DNA from: Xanthobacter dioxanivorans
GTDB lineage: Bacteria > Pseudomonadota > Alphaproteobacteria > Rhizobiales > Xanthobacteraceae
DNA: 64,000 nucleotides
Assembly: GCF_016807805.1 (NCBI RefSeq)
Contig: NZ_CP063362.1
Location: 2,894,501-2,958,500 of the forward strand
Direction: 5' to 3'
This document shows positions 54,294 through 64,000 of the stretch, piece after piece (position 1 is the first letter of the stretch; each line of letters opens with the position of its first letter). The notes below the pieces were generated by a model that was given only the letters and a program-made list of their open reading frames with translations, ran no database searches and had not been told where the DNA came from. The position numbers and the translations under genes are program-made.

Positions 54294-54617
54294 TCAGCCC
54301 TTCGCCTTGCCCGCGGCTGCGGCGGTGAGCGCCGCCGCCAGCGCCGGGGCGTCGCCGGACATGCGGAAGACCTTCACCCGGGCGGTGGCGCCCGAGGCGA
54401 GCCTCACCTGCGAGGGTGCGACCCCCGCCGCCTGGGCCAGCACCTTGCACACCGCCGCCGTGGCGGCGCCATCCTCGGGGGCGGCGCGCACCCGCACCTT
54501 CAGCACTTCCCGCCCGTCCGACAGGCTGGCGAGCCCGTCGAGGCCGTCGCGCCCGCCGCGCGGGGTGGCACGGATGGTGACCTCCACGCCGTCGGCGAGC
54601 AGCTTCAGGAAGGACAC
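54294..54617 (-). CDS. DUF167 (YggU) family protein
   Basis: 107 residues of the DUF167/YggU family. The pattern VEVTIRATPRGGRDGLDG, LKVRVRAAPEDGAATAAV and GATARVKVFRMSGD is diagnostic. Function is unknown. The family often pairs with YggT, as here (16 bp downstream of it). Confidence 0.9.
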   Translation of the reverse strand: MSFLKLLADGVEVTIRATPRGGRDGLDGLASLSDGREVLKVRVRAAPEDGAATAAVCKVLAQAAGVAPSQVRLASGATARVKVFRMSGDAPALAAALTAAAAGKAKG

Positions 54618-54633
54618 GGGGTGTGCCGGCCTC

Positions 54634-54924
54634 TCAGAACACGTTGGGGTAGACGTAGTAGTGGATCACCTGCTGGAGGAAGAAGATCAGCAGGATCAGC
54701 ACCATCGGCGACAGATCGATGCCGCCGAGATTGGGCAGCAGGTTGCGGATGGGCGCCAGGACCGGCTCGGTGACGCGGAAGAGGAACTCGCCCACGTTCC
54801 GCACGAACGAATTGTACGGGTTCACCACATTGAACGCGACGAGCCAGGACAGCACCGCCGCCGCGATCAGGATCCAGACGTAGAGTTGCAGTACGACAAG
54901 GATGACGTCGAGCAGTGCGCGCAT
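54634..54924 (-). CDS. YggT family membrane protein
   Basis: 96 residues with two membrane segments (ILVVLQLYVWILIAAAVLSW and LILLIFFLQQVIHYYVY) and the family motif VVNPYNSFVRNVGEFLFRVTEPVLAPIRNLLP. It is linked in other bacteria to osmotic shock tolerance and cell-division neighbourhoods. The start at 54922-54924 gives the usual length. It is co-transcribed with the DUF167 gene. Confidence 0.93.
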   Translation of the reverse strand: MRALLDVILVVLQLYVWILIAAAVLSWLVAFNVVNPYNSFVRNVGEFLFRVTEPVLAPIRNLLPNLGGIDLSPMVLILLIFFLQQVIHYYVYPNVF

Positions 54925-55022
54925 CGCAGAAACGGTCCCCGGGGAGTTGCGCCACAGCAATAGCCCCCGAGGCTCCTCCGAACAAGGCGTAAGGCACCAC
55001 GCCGAGGCGCCCGCCGCCTGCG

Positions 55023-55289
55023 TCAGCCGGTCGCGTCGCCATCGCGGGGCCGTCCGGGATCGGGCAGGGCGCCGGCGCCCGGCGTCTTCTCCGGATCGGT
55101 CAGGTGCGGCTTGGCATGCGGACCGGCCGCGGGAAAGTCGTTTCCGGCGCTGGGTTTTCCTGCCGCGACCGGAGCTTTTGTCGCGGGGGTTCCGGTGGGG
55201 CGGGCTTCCGTGGGGGGACGTGGCGTCCGGGGCGTGGGAACATGGGCGGGCATGGCAGCCTCCATCATCTGACCATCATTGGAAGACAA
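55023..55289 (-). CDS. Small Pro-rich conserved hypothetical protein
   Basis: 88 residues, Pro/Thr/Ala-rich without hydrophobic segments. The C-terminal part (GPHAKPHLTDPEKTPGAGAL) looks like the conserved tail of small alphaproteobacterial proteins of unknown function. The length and low complexity limit confidence. It is upstream of the YggT gene on the same strand. Confidence 0.5.
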   Translation of the reverse strand: MSSNDGQMMEAAMPAHVPTPRTPRPPTEARPTGTPATKAPVAAGKPSAGNDFPAAGPHAKPHLTDPEKTPGAGALPDPGRPRDGDATG

Positions 55290-55450
55290 CGCTGCAGCCG
55301 TGTTTGCGTTTCAAAGGGCGCATCCGCCGCGTGGGGGCCGCGGCAAAACCGCGAATGCGCACGATGCAGCCGTCGGCGGCTCGCGCTGTTTCCTGCGCCG
55401 GCCTCGTAAGCCGGCACGACGGTTACAATAACCGGGCGCATCGGGCTGCG

Positions 55451-55507
55451 CCTTGATTTGGCGGCCTTGACTCGGCGGCCTTTGACTTGGTGGCCTTGAC
55501 TTGCCGT
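55451..55507 (+). repeat. Four tandem 14-15-bp repeats upstream of accA
   Basis: Units CCTTGATTTGGCGG (55451-55464), CCTTGACTCGGCGG (55465-55478), CCTTTGACTTGGTGG (55479-55493) and CCTTGACTTGCCGT (55494-55507), ending 71 bp before the accA start. The consensus CTTGACTTGGCGG contains a TTGAC, -35-like core in every unit. It may affect the accA promoter. Confidence 0.65.
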
Positions 55508-55578
55508 CGCGGCGAAGGCAGCTTCGCGCCGCGTCGGGGGGGCGCCGCGTTCGACCCCCTCCAACCCCACGGACACTC

Positions 55579-56532
55579 ATGCGCAGCTATCTGGACTTCG
55601 AGAAGCCGGTCGCCGAACTCGAGGCCAAGGTGGAAGAGCTGCGGGCGCTGGCTTCCTCCGGCGAGGGGGTGGCCATCACCGACGAGGTACAGCGGCTGGA
55701 GGCCAAGGCGCGCGAGGCGCTGATCGCTCTCTACACCAACCTCACGCCCTGGCAGAAGACGTTGGTGGCGCGCCATCCGCAGCGCCCCCACTTCGCCGAT
55801 TTCACCCGCGGCCTGTTCGAGGATTTCACTCCGCTGGCGGGCGACCGCAAATATGGCGAGGACGAAGCCATCCTCGGCGGCTTCGCCCGGTTCCGCGGCG
55901 AGGCCGTGTGCGTGCTCGGCCACGAGAAGGGCTCCTCCACCGAAATGCGCATCCGGCACAATTTCGGCATGGCGCGCCCGGAGGGCTACCGCAAGGCGGC
56001 CCGCATCATGGAGCTTGCCGACCGCTTCGGCCTGCCGGTCATATCGCTGGTGGATACCGCCGGCGCCTATCCCGGCATCGGCGCCGAGGAGCGCGGGCAG
56101 GCGGAGGCCATTGCCCGCTCCACCGACGCGTGCCTTTCCCTTTCGGTGCCCAACGTGGCGCTCGTCATCGGCGAGGGCGGCTCGGGCGGGGCCATCGCCA
56201 TCGCCACCGCCAACAAGGTGCTGATGATGGAGCATGCCATCTACAGCGTGATCTCGCCGGAAGGCGCGGCCTCCATCCTGTGGCGCGATACCGCGAAGGC
56301 GCAGGACGCCGCCACCAACATGAAGATCACCGCCCAGGACCTGCTGCGCTTCGGCGTCATCGACGCCATCGTCAAGGAGCCGGCCGGCGGGGCCCACCGC
56401 GATCCCGACGCGGCCGTGGCGGCGGCGGGCGATGCCATCGCCGATGCCCTGTCCTCGCTCGCCGGCCTTGATGGGGCGCAGGTGCGCAAGGCGCGCCGCG
56501 ACAAGTTCCTGGCCATCGGCAGATCGCTTTAA
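55579..56532 (+). CDS. accA: Acetyl-CoA carboxylase carboxyltransferase subunit alpha
   Basis: 317 residues, the full family length. It forms with AccD the carboxyltransferase that makes malonyl-CoA, the first step of fatty acid synthesis. Motifs: MRSYLDFEKPVAELEAKVEEL, GRGEEAV-like GEAVCVLGHEKGSSTEMR, GLPVISLVDTAGAYPGIGAEERGQ and GEGGSGGAIAIATANKVLM. The ATG at 55579 gives the standard start. It appears monocistronic. Confidence 0.97.
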   Translation: MRSYLDFEKPVAELEAKVEELRALASSGEGVAITDEVQRLEAKAREALIALYTNLTPWQKTLVARHPQRPHFADFTRGLFEDFTPLAGDRKYGEDEAILGGFARFRGEAVCVLGHEKGSSTEMRIRHNFGMARPEGYRKAARIMELADRFGLPVISLVDTAGAYPGIGAEERGQAEAIARSTDACLSLSVPNVALVIGEGGSGGAIAIATANKVLMMEHAIYSVISPEGAASILWRDTAKAQDAATNMKITAQDLLRFGVIDAIVKEPAGGAHRDPDAAVAAAGDAIADALSSLAGLDGAQVRKARRDKFLAIGRSL

Positions 56533-56656
56533 CCATGTCCATGCGACAGGGGGCGGACGGGTGCGGCGCATCTCATCTTGGCCGCATTTGCCTTATTGTC
56601 TCCAAGGGAGCAGGGCGGCAACTCTTTACGTGCCGTCAAGGGTTGAGGGACTAACC

Positions 56657-56701
56657 ATGTCGGTCACCGCGACCGGCAGGGACCCGGGAGTCAAGCGTTG
56701 A
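56657..56701 (+). CDS. Possible 14-codon leader ORF overlapping the transpeptidase start
   Basis: ATG at 56657 to TGA at 56699-56701 encodes MSVTATGRDPGVKR. Its stop overlaps the TTG start of the next gene (TTGA), a coupling arrangement. No clear ribosome binding site is seen for the short frame. It may be chance. Confidence 0.25.
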   Translation: MSVTATGRDPGVKR

Positions 56702-57957
56702 GCCGTCCGTTGACGAAAGCCTCGTCCCGCATCCGCATGGTGGCCCTGGCCGCCGTCGCGGCGCTCGCCCTCGCGGCGTGCAACGCGACCGATTCCGAGG
56801 TGGCGCGCAAGGCCAACAAGCCGCTGTCGCCGCAAATGGTGTCCCTGCTCGGGCAGAAGGACATGTCGCCGGCAAGCCCGATCCTGGTGCGCATCTTCAA
56901 GGAAGAGGCGGAGCTCGAGGTGTGGAAGGTCACCTCCGACGGCTCCTATGCCCTTTTGAAGACCTATCCCATCTGCCGCTGGTCGGGCGAGCTCGGTCCC
57001 AAGGTGCGGATGGGTGACCGGCAGGCGCCCGAGGGCTTCTATGCCATCACCCCCGGGCAGATGAACCCCAATTCCAACTACTACCTGTCCTTCAACCTCG
57101 GTTTCCCCAACGCCTTCGACCGCGCCTACGGGCGCACGGGCGAGTTCCTCATGGTGCATGGCGACTGCTCGTCCGCCGGCTGCTACGCCATGACCGACGA
57201 GCAGATTTCCGAGATCTTCTCGCTGGCGCGCGAGAGCTTCGGCGGCGGGCAGCGGGCGTTCCAGGTGCAGGCCTACCCCTTCCGCATGACGCCGAAGAAC
57301 ATCGCCAAGCACCGCAACAACCCGAACATGGCCTTCTGGCGCAACCTGAAGCAGGGCTACGACCATTTCGAGGTCACCCGGCAGGAGCCGAAGGTGAACG
57401 TGTGCGCCCGCTCCTATGTGTTCGACGCCGAGGCGGCGCCGGGCCGGGGCTTCGATGCCGCCGCCGCCTGCCCGCCCTATCAGGTGCCGCCGCAGATCGC
57501 CTCCGCCGTGGCCGAGAAGCAGAGGAAGGACGACGCCCAGGTGGCGGAGCTTTCCCCGTCCTCGCCGCTGGCGCCCGTGCGCACCGGCAGCGATGGCGGC
57601 ATGCACCCGGTTTTCCTGGCCAAGCTCAAGGAGCGCGAGAGCGGACAGCTCTCCTTCACCGAGGCGCCGGGAACGCTGCCGGAATACGTGAACCCGCCGA
57701 AGGTGACCGGGGCCGCCGCTGCGCCGGCCGAAGTGGCGACCACCGCCTCCGTGGCCCGCGTTCCCACGCCCGCCGCCGCTCCTCAGCCCCCGGCCGCGAA
57801 GCCTGTGGTGGCGACCGCCGCGGCGCCCAAGCCCGCCGCAGGCGTTCCCAGGCCCGCCGCAGGCGTGCCCAACCCGGCGGCCGTCGCGAGCGTCGCGGCC
57901 GCCACCGTGCCGCAGCGGTCCGTCTCCTCCGAACCCTCGGCCACCCGCCCGCAGTGA
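56698..57957 (+). CDS. L,D-transpeptidase (YkuD/YafK-like) lipoprotein
   Basis: 419 residues from a TTG start preceded by GGGAG. The lipoprotein signal has lipobox LAAC with Cys28. The L,D-transpeptidase domain (about 55-240) has the active-site motif MVHGDCSSAGCYAM, with His154 and Cys162. The C-terminal 130 residues are Ala/Pro-rich, probably a wall-spanning or unstructured tail. Family members form or break cross-links between peptidoglycan and itself or outer membrane proteins. Location in the periplasm is inferred. Confidence 0.88.
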   Translation: MSRPLTKASSRIRMVALAAVAALALAACNATDSEVARKANKPLSPQMVSLLGQKDMSPASPILVRIFKEEAELEVWKVTSDGSYALLKTYPICRWSGELGPKVRMGDRQAPEGFYAITPGQMNPNSNYYLSFNLGFPNAFDRAYGRTGEFLMVHGDCSSAGCYAMTDEQISEIFSLARESFGGGQRAFQVQAYPFRMTPKNIAKHRNNPNMAFWRNLKQGYDHFEVTRQEPKVNVCARSYVFDAEAAPGRGFDAAAACPPYQVPPQIASAVAEKQRKDDAQVAELSPSSPLAPVRTGSDGGMHPVFLAKLKERESGQLSFTEAPGTLPEYVNPPKVTGAAAAPAEVATTASVARVPTPAAAPQPPAAKPVVATAAAPKPAAGVPRPAAGVPNPAAVASVAAATVPQRSVSSEPSATRPQ

Positions 57958-58243
57958 GCGGGGCGGCTTCGGCCGGAGGCTCTCGCTCGGCGGCATGCGG
58001 AAAAGCGTGAACGCGCCGTGAGCTGCGGGCACCGCCGCGCCCCCTCCGGCGCCGTCTCCGCTTATGCTCCGCCCATGCGCCGGAGCTTCCGCCATCGTCC
58101 CCTCGAGCGGCTGGAGCCCGCGCCGATCGGCCCGCCGCAGCCTGATCGAAGCCGGCACCGGGCGCTCCCGCCGCTTGCTGAAGCCTTAAGGTGCCGCTTA
58201 CGCTCACTGCTGCCGACGGATGCTTTCCGGAGGGGAGGGGCGC

Positions 58244-58870
58244 ATGGAAGACTGGGCGAGGCGGGCCGCGGCCGTCACGGCGGGGGTTGCCTGGGTGGCG
58301 CTGGCGCTGCAACTGGGCATCGTGGTGGTCAGGATGGCCGCCATCGGCCAGGGCCTGGGCGCCGCCGCGTGGCGCTTCCTCGGCTTCTTCACCGTGCTCA
58401 CCAACGGCCTCGTCGCGGTGGTGGCGACGGCGGTGGCTCTTTACCCGGCCGGGCGGATCGCGACGCCGCGCCTGCGGCTGATGGCGGTGGTGTCCATTGT
58501 GCTGGTGGGGATCATCTACGCGCTGCTGCTCCGGCACGTGTGGAACCCCACGGGCTGGCAGGCGGTGGCGGACCACCTGCTGCATGAGGCGACGCCGCTG
58601 CTGTTCCTTGCGACCTGGGGCCTGTCACGCCACGGCAGCCTCGCCGTCCGCGACGCCCTGTGGGCGATGGCGCCGCCGATCCTCTACCTCGCCTATGCCC
58701 TGGCGCGGGGCGAGGCGGACGGATGGTACGCCTACTGGTTCCTCGATCCGGCCAAGCTCGGGGACGGGCGCATGGCCCTCAACACGGTGCTGCTCGCCGC
58801 GGCGTTCCTCGCGACGGCCCTGCTTTTCCTCGGCATCGACAGGCTGCTCGCCCGCCGCATCGCCCGCTGA
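58244..58870 (+). CDS. Pr6Pr family membrane protein
   Basis: 208 residues with six hydrophobic segments. Family motifs are FRFLGFFTVLTN-like WRFLGFFTVLTNGLVA, LLRHVWNPTGWQAVADHLLHEATPLLF and WYAYWFLDPAKLG. Function is unknown. GGAGGGGAGGGG precedes the ATG at 58244. It converges with secA across 56 bp that hold a GGGCGGGA/TCCCGCCC hairpin (58882-58901). Confidence 0.82.
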   Translation: MEDWARRAAAVTAGVAWVALALQLGIVVVRMAAIGQGLGAAAWRFLGFFTVLTNGLVAVVATAVALYPAGRIATPRLRLMAVVSIVLVGIIYALLLRHVWNPTGWQAVADHLLHEATPLLFLATWGLSRHGSLAVRDALWAMAPPILYLAYALARGEADGWYAYWFLDPAKLGDGRMALNTVLLAAAFLATALLFLGIDRLLARRIAR

Positions 58871-58926
58871 GCGGCGCGCCCGGGCGGGACGGCTCCCGCC
58901 CCCAAGACCCGAAAAGACCCGGCGCT

Positions 58927-61722
<2,796 letters not shown>

Positions 61723-62217
61723 GGGTTGTGTCTCTGTTCCGATCCGTCAGGTCTCAAGGAGGGCGGAGACGGGCCGCCGGACCCTCCGGTCAATGATGCG
61801 CCTTTGGACAACCGCAATGCGGCGTCAGCAAGTCCGCAGGGCGCGCGCAGGCGGGTGCAGCGACAAAGCGCGCAGCCGCTTTCGCGCGTCCCTTCGGGGG
61901 CAGCGTACCAGCGGGACACTTATGAACGGGTCGGGGCAATGTCAATGCGAGGTCGGGCGATCCGGGTGCCGTGCGCCGCGCGGGGGAGGGCGGCCGCGGC
62001 CCGTCGCGCCCCTGCCGGTGCTCATCTCCCCTCCCGGCTCGCCCGCCGTCGCGCGCTCGGACCGGAGGCGCATCCGCGCTGCTTTGACAAAGCGTTGCTG
62101 CCTTGCACAGGCCGCGGCAAATCCGGCCGGCACGCGGGACCCGGCCCATTCCTCTCATGGACACGTCTGGACCCCATGCTTACTATCCGCCGCGACTGCA
62201 CAATCGGGGGATGGAGT
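61723..62217. other. Divergent intergenic region between secA and the efflux operon
   Basis: About 495 bp without a convincing gene. The secA-proximal half is the leader of secA (promoter at 61917-61945). The efflux-proximal half has no assigned promoter. No regulator gene for the efflux operon lies here, which is unusual since a TetR gene often occupies this position. Confidence 0.45.
61917..61945 (-). promoter_or_regulatory. Consensus sigma70-type promoter of secA
   Basis: On the minus strand: -35 TTGACA (complement of 61940-61945), a 17-bp spacer, -10 TAAGTG (complement of 61917-61922). The -35 is perfect. Transcription would start near 61910, leaving about 187 nt of 5' leader before secA. 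Confidence 0.6.
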
Positions 62218-63522
62218 ATGGTGGGGGGTATCGGGGTGTCCGGTGGGCTGCAGCGTGGCAGCGTCGCGCTTTGTGCGGCCTTACTCCTGGCGGCCTGCGA
62301 GGAGAAGAACACCTACGTTCCACCCCCGCCTCCCAAGGTGACGGTCGCTCCGGTTCTGGAGCAGCCGGTGACGCGCTTCCTAGAGCTCACCGGCAACACC
62401 GCCGCCATCAATTCGGTGGACCTGAACGCGCGCGTCCAGGGCTTCCTCACCTCCATCAACTACAAGGATGGCGCGCTCGCCCGGAAGGGCTCGGTGCTGT
62501 TCGTGATCGAGCAGGACCAGTACAAGGCCCAGCTGGACCAGGCCAAGGCGACCCTCGCCGCCAACCAGGCCGCGCAGGTGCAGGCCGAGGCGGAATACAA
62601 CCGGCAGGCGCAGCTCGCCAAGCAGGACTTCGCCTCCCAGGCCACCCTCGACCAGGCGCGCGCCAAGCGTGATTCGGCGGTGGCCGATGTGGCCAACGCC
62701 CAGGCCTCGCTGCTGCTGGCCCAGATCAACCTCGGCTATACCGAGGTCGCCGCGCCCTTCGACGGCGCGGTCACGGCCCACTTGCAGGACGTGGGCGCCC
62801 TCGTCGGCTACAGCGGGCCCACCAAGCTCGCCACCATCGTCCAGCTCAACCCCATCTGGGTCTGGTTTACCCTGAGCGAGCAGCAGGTGCTGCGCATCAA
62901 GGAACACCTCGCCAAGGACGGCCGCTCGCTGGTTTCCATCACCCGCGAGGTGCCGGACATCCCCATCGAGATCGGGCTGCAGACCGAGACCGGCTATCCG
63001 CACACGGGCCGCATCGACTACATCGCGCCGCAGGTGGACCCCAGCCTCGGCACGCTCACCGTGCGCGGCCTCTTCCAGAACGACGATTTCGCCCTTCTCC
63101 CCGGCCTTTTCGCCCGGGTGCGCGTGCCGCTGGGCAAGGCGGCGACCACCCTCCTCGTGCCGGACGCCGCCATCAGCGCCAACCAGCTCGGCCCCTACGT
63201 GCTGACGGTCAGCGCGGACAACGTGGTGTCGCAGGCGCAGATCACCCTCGGCCAGCTCCAGGCGGACGGGCTGCGTGCCGTGGAAGGCGGGCTGAAGAGC
63301 TCCGACCGCATCATCATCAACGGCATCCAGCGCGCGGTGCCGGGCTCCAAGGTGGACGTGGAGGCAGGCAAGATCGTCGGCATCGCCGCGCCCAAGACCG
63401 ACGACGGCAGCAAGCCGCTGCCGAAGCCGGCCGGGGTCGCGCCCGCCAATGCGCCGGCGGTGGCCGCGCCTTCGGTCGCGCCCTCGCAGGCGCCGACCTC
63501 GCCTTCGACCCCGAAGAACTGA
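62218..63522 (+). CDS. RND efflux periplasmic adaptor (membrane fusion protein) lipoprotein
   Basis: 434 residues of the HlyD/AcrA family. The lipobox LAAC places acylated Cys27 after the signal. A Pro-rich linker precedes the barrel-sandwich halves. Between them is a coiled-coil hairpin (ATLAANQAAQVQAEAEYNRQ through QASLLLAQINLG), then the beta-barrel domain and a Pro/Ala-rich tail. The start ATG at 62218 has GGAG and a G-run upstream; an ATG at 62176 is an alternative. It links the RND pump 28 bp downstream to an outer membrane channel. Confidence 0.93.
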   Translation: MVGGIGVSGGLQRGSVALCAALLLAACEEKNTYVPPPPPKVTVAPVLEQPVTRFLELTGNTAAINSVDLNARVQGFLTSINYKDGALARKGSVLFVIEQDQYKAQLDQAKATLAANQAAQVQAEAEYNRQAQLAKQDFASQATLDQARAKRDSAVADVANAQASLLLAQINLGYTEVAAPFDGAVTAHLQDVGALVGYSGPTKLATIVQLNPIWVWFTLSEQQVLRIKEHLAKDGRSLVSITREVPDIPIEIGLQTETGYPHTGRIDYIAPQVDPSLGTLTVRGLFQNDDFALLPGLFARVRVPLGKAATTLLVPDAAISANQLGPYVLTVSADNVVSQAQITLGQLQADGLRAVEGGLKSSDRIIINGIQRAVPGSKVDVEAGKIVGIAAPKTDDGSKPLPKPAGVAPANAPAVAAPSVAPSQAPTSPSTPKN

Positions 63523-63549
63523 TCCGCCCTCGAACCTGGGGCAGCGCCC

Positions 63550-64000
63550 ATGATCTCGCGCTTTTTCATCGAGCGGCCGGTCCTCTCGAACGTGCTCGCA
63601 CTGGTGTTCGTGCTGATCGGGCTTGTCTCGCTCATGCGGCTGCCGGTATCGCAGTATCCGAACATCGTGCCGCCGACGGTGTCGGTGTCCACGTCCTATC
63701 CGGGCGCCTCCGCCAAGACGCTCATCGACACGGTCGCCCTGCCCATCGAGCAGCAGGTGAACGGCGTCGAGGGCATGCTCTACATGCAGTCCTGGTCGGC
63801 ATCGGACGGCACCTACACCCTGATCGTCACCTTCGCCATCGGCACCGATCCGAATATGGCGCAGGTGCTGGTGCAGAACCGCGTCAACATCGCCCTTGCC
63901 TCGCTGCCCACCGCGGTGCAGGCGCAGGGCGTCACCATCCTGCAGAAGGGCACCTCGATCCTCGAGTTCGTGACCCTGATCTCGCCGGACGGACGGTATG
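63550..64000 (+). CDS. RND efflux inner-membrane pump, 5' part only
   Basis: The first 150 residues of an AcrB/MexB-like HAE1 transporter: MISRFFIERPVLSNVLALVF with the first membrane helix, then the porter-domain start (VSVSTSYPGASAKTLIDTVA, NGVEGMLYMQSWSASDGTYT, VLVQNRVNIALASLP). The frame is open to the window edge. It exports drugs or lipophilic compounds using the proton gradient, with the upstream adaptor. Confidence 0.94.
   Translation, partial: MISRFFIERPVLSNVLALVFVLIGLVSLMRLPVSQYPNIVPPTVSVSTSYPGASAKTLIDTVALPIEQQVNGVEGMLYMQSWSASDGTYTLIVTFAIGTDPNMAQVLVQNRVNIALASLPTAVQAQGVTILQKGTSILEFVTLISPDGRY

Overview
The window is about 64 kb of GC-rich (roughly 70%) bacterial chromosome with dense gene packing on both strands. 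Gene families point to an alphaproteobacterium of the order Hyphomicrobiales (Rhizobiales), most likely Xanthobacteraceae. The pointers are the RplY-Pth-YchF block, opgH/mdoH, tandem TerC proteins, an OxyR-type LysR regulator, a TsdA-like cytochrome and dispersed palindromic repeats of a type seen in that order. The placement is inferred from gene content; no rRNA or tRNA gene is visible.

Layout. 1-4.1 kb: a minus-strand trio (zinc-less MDR dehydrogenase, catalytically degenerate PTPS/QueD-like protein, glycosyltransferase running off the edge) divergent from opgH. 4.2-8.5 kb: a large secreted protein, a small secreted protein and aqpZ. 8.8-11.6 kb: oxyR and the purMN operon, then a 213-bp perfect-ended palindromic element. 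11.8-17 kb: a DUF4239 protein, a frameshifted molybdopterin oxidoreductase, two terC paralogues and ndk. 17-20.6 kb: a TetR/aldo-keto reductase divergent pair and three consecutive MaoC-like hydratases. 20.6-24.6 kb: ychF, pth, rplY, a thiosulfate-dehydrogenase-like dihaem cytochrome and a tiny lipoprotein.

24.7-35.2 kb is the most unusual block. An alcohol dehydrogenase and a TetR regulator face eight to nine plus-strand genes: OsmC, acyl-CoA-dehydrogenase-like flavoprotein, two-domain rhodanese, kappa-GST/DsbA-like isomerase, ferredoxin-reductase-like flavoprotein, NrtA/CynA-type binding protein, permease, ATPase and cyanase. Two near-identical 18-bp palindromes lie in the divergent promoter region. 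I infer an inducible pathway that imports and breaks down a small nitrogen- and sulfur-containing molecule, with cyanate as an intermediate. The substrate cannot be read from sequence.

35.3-43.8 kb: nitroreductase, secreted protein, small cytochrome c, SDR, siroheme synthase cysG, a RidA protein and polA, which carries a frameshift at a G/C homopolymer. 43.9-54.3 kb: a hexuronate catabolic locus (mannitol-dehydrogenase-family oxidoreductase, uxaC, GntR regulator, uxaA, TRAP transporter dctPQM, kduI, kduD, kdgF) that would import and process galacturonate and its unsaturated form. 54.3-64 kb: YggU and YggT proteins, accA with tandem repeats upstream, an L,D-transpeptidase-like lipoprotein, a Pr6Pr-type membrane protein, secA with a long leader, and the start of an RND efflux operon cut by the window edge.

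Both broken genes (molybdopterin oxidoreductase, polA) break at short G runs. Sequencing or assembly indels must be excluded before they are read as biology.
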